Positions 8,323-20,484 of a stretch of 43,660 bases of DNA are shown piece by piece. Every line of letters begins with the position of its first letter. Position 1 is the first letter of the stretch. Both the position numbers and the translations under genes were made by a program. The notes beneath the pieces were generated by a model. That model saw only the letters and a list, made by a program, of their open reading frames with translations, did not search any database and was not told where the DNA came from. Source of the stretch: Streptomyces sp. NRRL F-5727 (GTDB lineage Bacteria > Actinomycetota > Actinomycetes > Streptomycetales > Streptomycetaceae); contig NZ_JOGX01000055.1 in the NCBI RefSeq assembly GCF_000719555.1, positions 1 to 43,660 of the forward strand, given 5' to 3'.

Positions 8323-8940
8323 ATGAGCAGCGCGGACGGTACGGCAGGGAGCTCACTCGGACGTGTGTCCGAGGAGAGCGCTCCGTATCCGCTTCACGGC
8401 AGTGTGGGCGACTTCGGCACGGAGACCGGCGCCGGGGTGGCGGACGAGGCGATCGGCTACCGCGGTCCCACGGCCTGCGCGGCCGCCGGCATCACCTACC
8501 GCCAGCTGGACTACTGGGCGCGCACCGGGCTCGTCGAGCCGAGCGTGCGGCCCGCGTACGGTTCCGGCACGCAGCGGCTCTACAGCTTCCGGGACGTCGT
8601 CGTCCTGAAGATCGTCAAGCGGTTCCTCGACACGGGCGTCGCCCTCCAGAACATCCGGGCCGCCGTGCAGCACCTGCGCGCCCGCGGTTTCCGCGATCTG
8701 GAGCGGATGACACTGATGAGCGACGGCGCGACGGTCTACGAGTGCTCCTCGCCCGACGAGGTCGTCTCGCTGCTCCAGGGCGGTCAGGGCGTCTTCGGCA
8801 TCGCCGTGGGGGTCGTCTGGCGGGACGTCGAGTCGGCGCTCTCGCAGCTGCACGGGGAGCGGGTCGACACCGGAGAGACGCTGGTCCGGCACAACCCCCA
8901 GGACGAGCTGGCGCGCCGCCGGCGCGACCGGGCCGTCTGA
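8323..8940 (+). CDS. MerR-family regulator (Rv1830/McdR/ResR-like)
   Basis: A 205-residue regulator. The MerR HTH starts near residue 42 with GYRGPTACAAAGITYRQLDY and WARTGLVEPS, then LYSFRDVVVLKIVKRFLDTG. A C-terminal effector-like region (VYECSSPDEVVSLLQGGQGVFGIAVGVVW) is shared with the Rv1830 group, implicated in mycobacteria in growth and division timing and in drug-tolerance phenotypes. GGAGGG at 8309-8314 is spaced 8 nt from ATG 8323; a GTG at 8320 is an alternative. It has its own promoter and completes the block of MerR, nuclease and MerR genes. The arginine-rich last residues are variable. Confidence 0.87.
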   Translation: MSSADGTAGSSLGRVSEESAPYPLHGSVGDFGTETGAGVADEAIGYRGPTACAAAGITYRQLDYWARTGLVEPSVRPAYGSGTQRLYSFRDVVVLKIVKRFLDTGVALQNIRAAVQHLRARGFRDLERMTLMSDGATVYECSSPDEVVSLLQGGQGVFGIAVGVVWRDVESALSQLHGERVDTGETLVRHNPQDELARRRRDRAV

Positions 8941-9013
8941 GGGTTCCTCCCGGCCGGGGCGGGCGGCCCGCCCGTTCCGGCGATTGTCAGTGGCGTGAGG
9001 CAGCATCGGAGAC

Positions 9014-10426
9014 GTGAGAGCCGCCCCCACGATCCTGCATCTGGACATGGATGCCTTCTTCGCCGCCGCCGAGCAGGCGTCGAAGCCGAGCCTGCGCGGC
9101 AAGCCGGTCGTGGTGGGCGGGCTCGGGCCGCGGGGCGTGGTCGCCACCGCCTCGTACGAGGCGCGGCGCTTCGGGGTGCACTCGGCGATGCCGATGGGGC
9201 AGGCGCGGCGGCTGGCGCCCCACGCCGCGTACCTGGTGCCGCGGTTCGCCTTCTACCGGGCGATCAGCGGCCAGGTCATGGAGCTGCTGGGGCGGCTGTC
9301 GCCGCTGGTGGAGCCGCTCAGCCTGGACGAGGCGTTCGTGGACCTGGAGGCCGGCGGGCTCGCCGACGACAGCGCGAGCGCCCGGGCCGTGGGGGAGCGG
9401 CTGCGGGCCGAGATCCTGGCGACGACCGGGCTGACCGGTTCCGTGGGGCTCGCCGGGTCCAAGATGCTCGCCAAGATCGCCTCGGAGGAGGCGAAGCCGG
9501 ACGGGCTGGTGCTCTTCGAGCCGGGCACGGAGCGGGCGCTCCTGGCGCCCCGGTCGGTGCGGATCATTCCCGGGGTGGGGCCGGCCACCGGGGACCATCT
9601 GCGGCGGGCGGGGATCACGACGGTCGCCGACGTGGTGGAGGCGGGCGAGGACGAGCTCGTACGGATCCTGGGGCGGTCGCACGGGGCCGGGCTGTACCGG
9701 ATGGCGCTGGGGCACGACGACCGGCCGGTGGTGGCCGAGCGGGACGCCAAGTCGGTCTCCGTGGAGGACACCTTCGACGTCGACCTGCACGACCGGCTGC
9801 GGATCCGGCTGGAGGTGGAGCGGCTGGCGGAGCGGTGTGTGGCGCGGCTGCGGGGCTCGGGGCACTCGGGGCGGACGATCGTGCTCAAGGTGCGCCGGTA
9901 CGACTTCTCGACACTGACCCGGTCCGAGACGCTGCGGGGGCCGACGGACGATCCGCTGGTGGTGCGGGAGGCCGCGGAGCGGCTGCTCGAGCTCGTGGAC
10001 ACGACGGGCGGGGTGCGGCTGCTCGGGGTCGGGGTGAGCGGGCTCGCCGACTACACGCAGGAGGACCTGTTCGCCCAGGCGGAAGCCTCGGAGGACGCCG
10101 CAGGAGACCGTGCGGCGGAGTCCGTGGAGGGGGCCGCGCCGCCCGAGGTGCCCGCCGCGCCGCCGACCGCCACCGAGACCGCGGTACGGCGGTGGGCGCC
10201 GGGTCACGACGTGCGGCACGCGGTCCTCGGGGCGGGCTGGGTGCAGGGGAGCGGGCTCGGGCGGGTCACCGTCCGCTTCGAGGAGCCCGGCGGCACGGCT
10301 CCGGGGCGGGTGCGCACCTTCCCGGTGGACGATCCCGACCTGGAGCCGGCCGATCCGCTGCCGCTGGTGCCCGGCGGGGTGACGGGGGCGGAGCGGGCCG
10401 CCCCGGTCGTCCGCCCGGGTGAGTGA
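9014..10426 (+). CDS. dinB: DNA polymerase IV (Y family) with C-terminal extension
   Basis: A 470-residue translesion polymerase. Catalytic acidic residues are at D11 (LHLDMDAFFA) and D105-E106 (PLSLDEAFVD), followed by thumb and little-finger domains. A clamp-binding motif QEDLF occurs at 349-353, where most DinB proteins end. Here ~115 residues follow: an acidic/Ala-Pro linker and then a conserved-looking module (~396-452) with GHDVRHAVLGAGWVQGSG and VTVRFEEPG. This resembles the small beta-barrel tails (G-x-V-x-H-x-x-x-G-x-G) of UvrD/PcrA-type proteins, a similarity judged by eye. GTG start; only a weak GGAGA precedes it. The gene interrupts the mycobacterial Rv1830-gcvP order. Confidence 0.93.
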   Translation: MRAAPTILHLDMDAFFAAAEQASKPSLRGKPVVVGGLGPRGVVATASYEARRFGVHSAMPMGQARRLAPHAAYLVPRFAFYRAISGQVMELLGRLSPLVEPLSLDEAFVDLEAGGLADDSASARAVGERLRAEILATTGLTGSVGLAGSKMLAKIASEEAKPDGLVLFEPGTERALLAPRSVRIIPGVGPATGDHLRRAGITTVADVVEAGEDELVRILGRSHGAGLYRMALGHDDRPVVAERDAKSVSVEDTFDVDLHDRLRIRLEVERLAERCVARLRGSGHSGRTIVLKVRRYDFSTLTRSETLRGPTDDPLVVREAAERLLELVDTTGGVRLLGVGVSGLADYTQEDLFAQAEASEDAAGDRAAESVEGAAPPEVPAAPPTATETAVRRWAPGHDVRHAVLGAGWVQGSGLGRVTVRFEEPGGTAPGRVRTFPVDDPDLEPADPLPLVPGGVTGAERAAPVVRPGE

Positions 10427-10430
10427 GCCC

Positions 10431-10448
10431 GCCCGGACAGCTCCGGGC
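10431..10448. terminator. Short bidirectional hairpin between dinB and the PRC-barrel gene
   Basis: A 7-bp stem GCCCGGA/TCCGGGC with a CAGC loop between the convergent stops. It overlaps the first base of the PRC gene's stop codon. Short but GC-only. Confidence 0.45.
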
Positions 10449-10819
10449 TAGGCGGCGTCGTCCTGGCCCGCGAGCCGGCCGAAGTCCGGGATCTGCGCGG
10501 GCGGGGGCGGGAGCGTCAGCTCGTAGTGGCGGTAGAGCTGCAGCTCCTGCTCGGGGGAGAGGTGACGGCCGACGCCGAAGTCCGGGGCGTCCTTGATGAG
10601 GGAGCGCTCGAAGGGGATGTGGAGGCCGTCGTCGGCCAGCTCGCTCGGCTCCAGCGGGACGAAGGCGTCCCGGCTGAACAGGCCGGTGCGGACGGCCGCC
10701 CACTCGGGGATGCCGGTCGCGTCGTCCAGGTACACCTCGTCCACGGTTCCGATCTTGTGTCCGTTCCGGTCGAACGCCTTGCGGCCGATCAGGCTGCGCG
10801 GATCGATGTCGGTCTGCAC
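10448..10819 (-). CDS. PRC-barrel domain protein
   Basis: A 123-residue soluble protein. A PRC-barrel fold occupies the N-terminal ~80 residues (DPRSLIGRKAFDRNGHKIGT, VDEVYLDDATGIPEWAAV, FVPLEPSEL), followed by a short tail with LSPEQELQLYRHYEL. Such stand-alone PRC proteins are common in Streptomyces as stress-associated proteins of unknown partner. GTG 10819 is chosen because GGAGGG lies directly upstream. A longer reading from 10885 lacks a ribosome site. It is convergent with dinB and divergent from gcvP, and its upstream region abuts the riboswitch promoter. Confidence 0.85.
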   Translation of the reverse strand: MQTDIDPRSLIGRKAFDRNGHKIGTVDEVYLDDATGIPEWAAVRTGLFSRDAFVPLEPSELADDGLHIPFERSLIKDAPDFGVGRHLSPEQELQLYRHYELTLPPPPAQIPDFGRLAGQDDAA

Positions 10820-10914
10820 GGTCCCTCCAACTGGTCGCAGCTGCTCTACACCCCTACGAAAGTGCACAACTGGGATGTCGGCCACTTGAGCGATGGGAGC
10901 GACAACGGCGCTGG

Positions 10915-10920
10915 TAGGCT
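10915..10920 (+). promoter_or_regulatory. Probable -10 (TAGGCT) of the gcvP riboswitch transcript
   Basis: TAGGCT lies ~20 nt before the first conserved bases of the glycine aptamer, a good place for transcription start near 10927. A TTGAGC at 10886-10891 is too far away (23 bp) to be a standard -35, so the assignment is tentative. Confidence 0.45.
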
Positions 10921-10940
10921 GGCTGTGGCTGTCGACACCG

Positions 10941-11146
10941 TGCGGGAGAGTCCTCCGGAGAAGGTTTCCGGGGGCGCCGAAGGAGCAAATCCTCCCCGGA
11001 ATCTCTCAGGCACCCGGTACCGCGCGGGCGAGGTCACTCTGGAAAGCAGGGCGGGAGTCCGACGGCCCCCGCTCTCACCGACGGTGAAAGCCGGCGTGCC
11101 TCGGGCGTGCCGGTGAAGCTCTCAGGTTGAGATGACAGAGGGGGAG
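10941..11146 (+). promoter_or_regulatory. Tandem glycine riboswitch
   Basis: Two glycine aptamers in series upstream of gcvP. Aptamer 1 (~10941-11050) has GGGAGAG, GCGCCGAAGGAGCAA, AATCTCTCAGGCA and ACTCTGGAAAG. Aptamer 2 (~11051-11146) has CCGACGGTGAAAGCCGG, AAGCTCTCAGGTT and GATGACAGAGGGGGAG. These are the conserved cores of the Rfam glycine riboswitch, and glycine riboswitches upstream of gcv genes are known in Streptomyces griseus. It should raise gcvP expression when glycine is high. Confidence 0.95.
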
Positions 11147-11153
11147 GCCGTCC

Positions 11154-11175
11154 GGGCACCCACGCCGTGGTGCCC
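11154..11175 (+). promoter_or_regulatory. Candidate expression-platform hairpin of the glycine riboswitch
   Basis: GGGCA...TGCCC enclosing CCACG-C-CGTGG forms a ~10-bp stem with one bulged C. It starts eight bases after aptamer 2 and lies ~20 nt before the AGGAGG (11195-11200) of gcvP. There is no T-run, so either a Streptomyces-type terminator or a translational switch is possible. Confidence 0.5.
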
Positions 11176-11210
11176 CTCGCAGGTCGTGACGACCAGGAGG
11201 CCCCCGCATC

Positions 11211-14096
<2,886 letters not shown>

Positions 14097-14107
14097 CCGC
14101 GGGCATG

Positions 14108-14149
14108 ACCGAGGGCCGGTCCGGAGTCTCCTCCGGGCCGGCCCTCGGT
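14108..14149. terminator. Strong hairpin terminator after gcvP (bidirectional)
   Basis: A 12-bp outer stem ACCGAGGGCCGG/CCGGCCCTCGGT continuing as CCGGAG/CTCCGG, about 18-19 bp in all with a TCTC loop. It lies between convergent gcvP and the DUF5999 gene and can serve both. Confidence 0.9.
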
Positions 14150-14166
14150 GCTGCGCCCGCGGTGTC

Positions 14167-14373
14167 TCAGGCCGCCGTCGTCACCCGGCCCGTCGTCAGC
14201 GGCCGGTGCGGAGCGATGATCTGCCCGTCCGGCAGCAGTTCGCCGGTGTCCTCGAAGAGCAGGACGCCGTTGCACAGCAGGCTCCACCCCTGCTCCGGAT
14301 GGCAGGCCACCGGGCGGGCGGCCTCACGGTCGGCGGAGTCGGCGGTGGGACAGGCAGGCTGGTGCTGGCACAT
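14167..14373 (-). CDS. DUF5999 family small protein
   Basis: A 68-residue Streptomyces-specific protein recognised by MCQHQPACPTADSADREAA, then HPEQGWSLLCNGVLLFEDTG and ELLPDG. It has four cysteines (C2, C8, C24, C34) and H4/H25, so metal binding is conceivable; no function is known. An in-frame ATG at 14427 would add 18 residues of basic, unconserved-looking sequence, so the shorter start is used. No strong ribosome site precedes it. It is convergent with gcvP across the shared hairpin. Confidence 0.75.
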   Translation of the reverse strand: MCQHQPACPTADSADREAARPVACHPEQGWSLLCNGVLLFEDTGELLPDGQIIAPHRPLTTGRVTTAA

Positions 14374-14656
14374 GGGTGGGTTCTTTCGCTGCGTCGTGGT
14401 GGATGTCCTGCGGCTCTTCGCGCTCATGGCCGCCCCCGTCGGTCGGTTCGGTTCCGGTCCCAGTCTTGCCGCACGGACGCCCTTCCGCAGGTATTTCGCG
14501 TCAGCTCGTCCGCTCCTGGGAAGACGCATCACCCGCAGGGGCGGTTCAGGTCAACACCCCCGCCTTTTCGGGTGGTTCGGGGTGGCCCGAGCGGGCTAGT
14601 CCGTACGGGAGGGGTGTTCGGAGAGGCCGTTCGGACGCGGGTTACGGACAGCAGTG
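14374..14656. other. Intergenic region without a recognisable gene
   Basis: The ~280 bp upstream of the DUF5999 gene has no open frame with a start, ribosome site and recognisable product on either strand. It presumably holds the DUF5999 promoter, which I cannot pinpoint. Confidence 0.5.
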
Positions 14657-14686
14657 CGCCCCGTGACCCGGGCGGGTCACGGGGCG
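14657..14686 (-). terminator. Hairpin terminator downstream of the hypothetical gene at 14703
   Basis: A perfect 13-bp stem CGCCCCGTGACCC/GGGTCACGGGGCG with a GGGC loop, 17 nt beyond the stop codon of the minus-strand gene. The absence of a T-run is usual in Streptomyces. Confidence 0.8.
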
Positions 14687-14702
14687 GTGCGGGCGGAGCG
14701 GA

Positions 14703-15293
14703 TCAGGCGGGCGCCGCGGAGCCGAGCAGCGGCGGCGGCGCGAGTCGCGTACTGAGCACGGGCAGCAGATCGGCCACCCGGTAGGGGCGGTTGGCGGCGA
14801 TGCCGGGGGGTGCCGGGGCGAGCGGCACCAGGACGTCGTCGGCGGCCGCGTCCGGCTCCGTGCCGTCCGGGTCCGGCTCGGCGTGCAGCCACAGCGTCAG
14901 CATGTACAGCTCCGGCACCGAGAGCAGCCGCGGCTGGTACGTGCCTGGCAGTGCCTCGGCCTGGACCAGGGCCCGCTCCGTGGCGGCGACGTACGGCCCC
15001 TCGAAGAAGTGCGAGAAGGACCAGCCGTCCGGGGTGAGCATGGTGTCCGCGGCCGCGATCGCCCGGTCCCCGCTCCGGATCAGGAAACGCCAGCCGACGA
15101 GCCGGGTGCCGGGCGCCTGCCCCGGTCCCTCGGAGATCCTCAGCACGTGGACGGGCAGCGGGACTTCGGGACTCAGCGGTCCCGGCGCGGCCCGCAGGGC
15201 CGGGGTGCGGGCCTCGCGTACGGCCGTGGGCGAGCCGAGTGCCGCGAGGACACTGCGGAGGGCCGGCGCGGGAGCCGGGGAGGGTCGGAGCAT
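14703..15293 (-). CDS. Hypothetical protein
   Basis: A ~196-residue soluble protein, not recognised beyond being of the Streptomyces hypothetical type. The central part looks folded and aromatic-rich (RLVGWRFLIRSGDRAIAAAD, DGWSFSHFFEGPYVAATERA) and is followed by YQPRLLSVPELYMLTLWLHA and an acidic linker. No signal peptide or membrane helix is seen. ATG 15293 is preceded by GAGAGG. A start at 15395 would add 34 disordered residues but has no ribosome site. A TATAAA -10 on this strand (15441-15436) fits transcription from ~15430. The downstream hairpin marks it as monocistronic. Confidence 0.7.
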   Translation of the reverse strand: MLRPSPAPAPALRSVLAALGSPTAVREARTPALRAAPGPLSPEVPLPVHVLRISEGPGQAPGTRLVGWRFLIRSGDRAIAAADTMLTPDGWSFSHFFEGPYVAATERALVQAEALPGTYQPRLLSVPELYMLTLWLHAEPDPDGTEPDAAADDVLVPLAPAPPGIAANRPYRVADLLPVLSTRLAPPPLLGSAAPA

Positions 15294-15799
15294 CGTGTGG
15301 GTCGCCTCTCGCTCAGGAGACACGGGGATACGGGTTCGCGCTGCGGGGTCGGGTTCGACGGCGCTGTCGGCGGCGGGGGCGGAGCGGGGGGCCATGGGTC
15401 ATGGCCGTCGCCGGCGCTCCGTCTCGTCCGCGGAGTTTATACGACGCGTGTTCACAGATTGTTTCCGCTAGACGCCGCCGATATTCCTGACAAGGCGTCA
15501 TCAGGTCGTATGCGGCGGGCTGCGGTGCTGATTCGGAGCGAGGACAGGATCTCCGTCCTCGCATTCCCCGGCAAGCCGGACGTCTGAATTCCGAAAGTCC
15601 GGCCGAACGCTCCGGCGGACCGATATGACAGTGGTATATGTCGTCGGCCCTTCCGGAGTCGGAGAGGCGTGCGGCGACAGGTGCGTACCAGACTATCCAC
15701 GGAGCGGCCTGAAAAGCAGGCGTTGTCGATCAGTGGCGTGGGCATCATCGTCCGTACGCGCGGCCCGCCCGGGGCCGCCCGCGCGGGAGGGACGCCTCG
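15294..15799. other. Divergent intergenic region
   Basis: The 506 bp between the minus-strand hypothetical and the GCS2 gene contains a minus-strand TATAAA (15436-15441) suited to the hypothetical gene. It also has an AT-richer patch near 15625-15650 that may hold a promoter for the plus-strand gene. I found no ORF there with a ribosome site and a recognisable product. Confidence 0.5.
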
Positions 15800-17305
<1,506 letters not shown>

Positions 17306-17420
17306 GGGGAGGCGGGGGCGGCCCTGGATGGCGCTTCCGGTGCGCCGTCGCGCATGATCGTCGTACGCGGGACCGAGGCGGGTCCCGGGGCGGTCGCGAC
17401 GGGAACGGGAGACGGGTCTG

Positions 17421-18218
17421 GTGTCGGAACAACGGGTCGTGGACGCGGCCCCGCCCCCGGGCGGTCTCTCGCGGCGGATGCTGCGCTCCGAGACGCTCAT
17501 CGTGCTCGCGCTCTCGCTCGGGGCGAGCGCGGTCTCCTCGCTGATCAGCTTCGTCGGCTCGCTGACCCGGCCCGGCTCGCTCAAGGAGCAGGCCGCGACG
17601 CTCAACGGGTCGTACGCCCCCGGGCGTCCCTGGCTCGACCTCACCTGGCAGCTCTTCGGGATCGCCACGGCCCTGGTGCCGGTGGTGCTCGTGGCGCACC
17701 TGCTCCTGCGGGAGGGGTCGGGGCTGCGGGACATCGGCTTCGACCGGACCCGGCCGTGGTCGGACCTCGGGCGCGGGACGCTGGTGGCGGCCGGCATCGG
17801 CAGCGCCGGCCTCGCCTTCTACCTGGCGGCGCGGGCCTCCGGCTTCAACCTGACGGTGGTGCCCGAGTCGCTGCCCGAGGTGTGGTGGAAGTACCCCGTC
17901 CTGATCCTGTCGGCGATCCAGAACTCCGTGCTGGAGGAGGTCATCGTCGTCGGCTATCTGCTGCGCCGGCTGGGGCAGTTGGGCTGGTCGCCGATGGCCG
18001 CGCTGGTGGCGAGCTCGGTGCTGCGGGGGTCGTACCACCTGTACCAGGGTGTCGGCGGCTTCATCGGCAACATGGTGATGGGCGTCGTCTTCGTGCTGCT
18101 GTACCGGCGGTGGGGGCGGGTGGGGCCGCTGGTGGTCGCGCACGCGCTGCTCGACATCGTGGCCTTCGTGGGCTACGGGCTCCTCGCGGGGAAGGTGGAC
18201 TGGCTGCCGACCGTGTGA
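17421..18218 (+). CDS. CPBP family intramembrane glutamic endopeptidase-like protein
   Basis: A 265-residue membrane protein with about six to eight hydrophobic segments. The CPBP/Abi core is present: motif 1 begins with E172-E173 (LEEVIVVGYLLRRL), motif 2 contains H206 (RGSYHLYQG), and motif 3 is H241-x3-D245 (HALLDIVAFV). The usual EExxxR arginine is replaced by Val, and the FxxxH phenylalanine by Arg, so proteolytic activity is uncertain although the glutamates and histidines remain. GTG start at 17421; no strong Shine-Dalgarno is seen. The gene ends at an 18-bp hairpin shared with the convergent epimerase gene. Confidence 0.85.
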   Translation: MSEQRVVDAAPPPGGLSRRMLRSETLIVLALSLGASAVSSLISFVGSLTRPGSLKEQAATLNGSYAPGRPWLDLTWQLFGIATALVPVVLVAHLLLREGSGLRDIGFDRTRPWSDLGRGTLVAAGIGSAGLAFYLAARASGFNLTVVPESLPEVWWKYPVLILSAIQNSVLEEVIVVGYLLRRLGQLGWSPMAALVASSVLRGSYHLYQGVGGFIGNMVMGVVFVLLYRRWGRVGPLVVAHALLDIVAFVGYGLLAGKVDWLPTV

Positions 18219-18228
18219 GCGGGGCGAC

Positions 18229-18268
18229 CGGAGGGGGCGTACGGCATCGGTGCCGTACGCCCCCTCCG
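18229..18268. terminator. 18-bp bidirectional hairpin terminator
   Basis: A perfect 18-bp stem (18229-18246 with 18251-18268) and TCGG loop between the convergent CPBP and PhzF-like genes. It is among the strongest hairpins in the window. Confidence 0.92.
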
Positions 18269-18296
18269 TCGTACCGGTCTGTCGGGTGCCGGGGCC

Positions 18297-19106
18297 TCAG
18301 GCGTGCAGGTCGCCGTCGATGACCGTCACCGCGTGGCCGGTCAGGAGGGTCCGGTCGCCGCGCAGTCGGGTGCGGACCAGGCCGGTGCGGGCGCCGCCCT
18401 GGAAGCCGGTGAGCTCGTCGCGGCCGAGGCGGGCGGACCAGTACGGGGCGAGCGCGGTGTGGGCGCTGCCGGTGACCGGGTCCTCGGCGATGCCGACGGC
18501 GGGGAAGAAGCCGCGGGAGACGAAGTGGTAGCCGTTCCCCGGGTCGGCGGCGAGCGCGGTGGCGATCACGCCGCGCGAGGAGTGCGCCACGAGGGCGGTG
18601 AGGTCGGGGGCGAGGGCGCGGACGGTGGCCTCGTCGCGCAGCTCGACCACGAGGTCGCCGATGTGGTCGGGGGTGTCGTGGACGGCGAGGATCTCGGCGC
18701 CCAGCGCCTCCGCCAGGCCCGCCGGGACCGGGGCCGGGGTGAGCGAGGCGGTCGGGAAGTCCATGGTGATCGAGCCGTCCGCCTCGGCGACGGCGCCGAG
18801 CACGCCCGAGCGGGTGGCGAAGCGGACGGGTCCGGCCGCCGCCCCGGTGCTGTGCAGGACGTGGGCGGTGGCCAGGGTGGCGTGGCCGCACATGTCGACC
18901 TCGGTGGTGGGGGTGAACCAGCGCAGCGCCCAGTCGGCCTCGCCGCCGGGCGGCAGCGGGTGCGCGAAGGCGGTCTCGGAGAGGTTGACCTCGGCGGCGA
19001 CCTTCTGGAGCCAGGTGTCGTCCGGGAAGGAGTCGAGGAGGAGGACTCCGGCGGGGTTGCCGGAGAAGGGCCGGTCGGTGAAGGCGTCGACGATTCGGAT
19101 GCGCAT
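18297..19106 (-). CDS. PhzF family isomerase/epimerase
   Basis: A 269-residue protein of the PhzF/diaminopimelate-epimerase-like fold. Family landmarks are VDAFTDRPFSGNPAGV at the N-terminus, catalytic glutamate E44 in NLSETAF, DMCGHATLATAHVL, and EDPVTGSAHTALAPYW in the second half. PhzF itself isomerises a phenazine precursor. Stand-alone homologues like this one have unknown substrates, and no phenazine genes are nearby. The ATG at 19106 has no clear ribosome site. It is transcribed towards the shared hairpin and divergently from the PadR gene. Confidence 0.88.
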   Translation of the reverse strand: MRIRIVDAFTDRPFSGNPAGVLLLDSFPDDTWLQKVAAEVNLSETAFAHPLPPGGEADWALRWFTPTTEVDMCGHATLATAHVLHSTGAAAGPVRFATRSGVLGAVAEADGSITMDFPTASLTPAPVPAGLAEALGAEILAVHDTPDHIGDLVVELRDEATVRALAPDLTALVAHSSRGVIATALAADPGNGYHFVSRGFFPAVGIAEDPVTGSAHTALAPYWSARLGRDELTGFQGGARTGLVRTRLRGDRTLLTGHAVTVIDGDLHA

Positions 19107-19196
19107 GACCGGGACCGTACCGGCGGCGGGAGAGGGCGGACCAAGGCCAATCCGGGATGTCTGGACCGGGAGCGCTCCGCCCCGGACAGTCGGTCG

Positions 19197-19251
19197 TTTG
19201 CTCGCCGAACACTTCCGATATATCGTTGAAGCATCGCGACAGTTCAACGAT
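19197..19251 (+). promoter_or_regulatory. PadR promoter and operator ATCGTTGAA-N12-TTCAACGAT
   Basis: A perfect 9-bp inverted repeat (19222-19230 and 19243-19251) spaced by 12 nt. It overlaps a likely -10 TATATC (19219-19224), with TTTGCT at 19197-19202 as -35 (16-bp spacer). Placement across the start site suggests autorepression by the downstream PadR protein. Confidence 0.7.
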
Positions 19252-19276
19252 GGAATCTCACGGAAGGAGCGTTGCG

Positions 19277-19915
19277 ATGCGTTCACATGGACACGACCAC
19301 GGACACGAGTTCGGTCACGGTCCCGGCCACGGTGCCGGGCGCGGACAGTGCGGGCCCGGACCGCGGGGCGAATTCGAGGGACGGCGTGCCGCCTTCGGGC
19401 CCTTCGGCCCCGGTTTCGGCGGCGGGCCCGGTTTCGGCGGCCCCTTCGGGCGCGGCCGGGGCGGCGGCCGGGGAAGGGCGCGGCGCGGCGACGTGCGCGC
19501 CTCGATCCTGGCGCTGCTCAAGGACCGCCCGATGCACGGCTACGAGATGATCCAGGAGATCGGCGAGCGCAGCGGCGGGGCCTGGAAGCCCAGCCCCGGC
19601 TCGGTCTACCCGACCCTCCAGATGCTGGAGGACGAGGGGCTGATCGTCAGCGCGAGCGAGGGCGGCAAAAAGCTCTTCTCGCTCACCGACGCCGGGCGCG
19701 AGGAGGCCGAGGCCGGTGCCGAGGCCCCCTGGGAGGAGGCCGGCCGCGGGGTCGACTGGGAGGCGATGAACGAGGTCCGGCAGGCCGGTTTCGGTCTGAT
19801 GGAGGCGTTCGGGCAGGTCTGGAAGACCGGCAGCGCCGAGCAGCGGCAGAAGGCCGTCGGGGTCATCAACGAGGCCCGGAAGAAGCTGTACCTCATCCTC
19901 GCCGACGAGCACTGA
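19277..19915 (+). CDS. PadR family transcriptional regulator with His/Gly-rich N-terminus
   Basis: A 212-residue regulator. Residues 1-70 are disordered and rich in Gly, His, Phe and Arg (RSHGHDHGHEFGHGPGHGAG, then repeated GPGFGG). The PadR winged helix occupies ~71-145 (RGDVRASILALLKDRPMHGY, GSVYPTLQMLEDEGLI), and a C-terminal helical dimerisation region follows. The histidine-rich tail could bind metal or modulate DNA binding. GGAAGGA is spaced 8 nt from the ATG. The inverted repeat upstream fits autoregulation. No obvious transporter target is adjacent on the same strand, so its regulon may be elsewhere. The gene ends at a 16-bp hairpin. Confidence 0.9.
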   Translation: MRSHGHDHGHEFGHGPGHGAGRGQCGPGPRGEFEGRRAAFGPFGPGFGGGPGFGGPFGRGRGGGRGRARRGDVRASILALLKDRPMHGYEMIQEIGERSGGAWKPSPGSVYPTLQMLEDEGLIVSASEGGKKLFSLTDAGREEAEAGAEAPWEEAGRGVDWEAMNEVRQAGFGLMEAFGQVWKTGSAEQRQKAVGVINEARKKLYLILADEH

Positions 19916-19933
19916 GCCTCGGCGGGACGACGG

Positions 19934-19969
19934 AGGGCCCCTCGGCGGCACGCGCCGCCGAGGGGCCCT
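19934..19969. terminator. 16-bp bidirectional hairpin terminator
   Basis: A perfect stem AGGGCCCCTCGGCGGC (19934-19949) with 19954-19969 and an ACGC loop. It lies between the convergent PadR and SRPBCC genes and is followed by TT on the plus strand. Confidence 0.9.
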
Positions 19970-19985
19970 TCCCGTCTCCGTGCGC

Positions 19986-20414
19986 TCAGGCGACCAGGCC
20001 GGAGAGCTTGCGCAGCGACTCGTTCAGCGCCGCCGTCGCCGAGTCCTTCAGCTTCCCGGCCATCAGCGAGACCGCCGCGCCGGTGAACTCGCCGTCGATG
20101 CGGACCGTCGTCGCCCCGCCCTCGTCGGCGAGCGAGTAGCGGGTGCCGACGATCACGCCCATCGGGCCCTTGCCGCGGATGGCGAGGGTCCGGCCGTCCT
20201 CCAGCTCCTCGACGGTCCACAGCACCTCGGCCGGGAAGCCCATGAGCTTCATGTTCTCGGTGAACGTGGATCCGGCCGCCAGGGTCTCGGGGCCGCCGTC
20301 CGGGAAGCTGGTGTGGGTGGCGTTCCACTCCCCGTACGAACCGAAGTCGGTGAGGCGTTCCCACACCTTCCCGGCCGGTGCCTCGATCCGTGCCTCCGCG
20401 CTGACTTCGGCCAT
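19986..20414 (-). CDS. SRPBCC (START-like) family protein
   Basis: A 142-residue single-domain protein of the SRPBCC/CoxG-polyketide-cyclase-like fold: AEVSAEARIEAPAGKVWERL, DFGSYGEWNATHTSFPDGGP, and a C-terminal helix LMAGKLKDSATAALNESLRK. These proteins bind small hydrophobic ligands; no catalytic signature can be assigned. ATG 20414 is chosen, with AAGGGG about 8 nt upstream. A GTG three codons earlier is also in frame. It is convergent with PadR, with a small hypothetical gene further upstream on the same strand. Confidence 0.85.
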   Translation of the reverse strand: MAEVSAEARIEAPAGKVWERLTDFGSYGEWNATHTSFPDGGPETLAAGSTFTENMKLMGFPAEVLWTVEELEDGRTLAIRGKGPMGVIVGTRYSLADEGGATTVRIDGEFTGAAVSLMAGKLKDSATAALNESLRKLSGLVA

Positions 20415-20484
20415 GACGACCACCCCTTCACGCGTGCCCGCTGGGTTCTGGTGTCGCGGAACGTAGCCGGAGGGGCGTGAACAT

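Noticed and set aside
15437..15511. ATACGAC...GTCGTAT inverted repeat with ~60-bp spacing in the divergent gap
   Set aside because: Arms of 7 bp at that distance are expected by chance, and it does not flank a mobile element.
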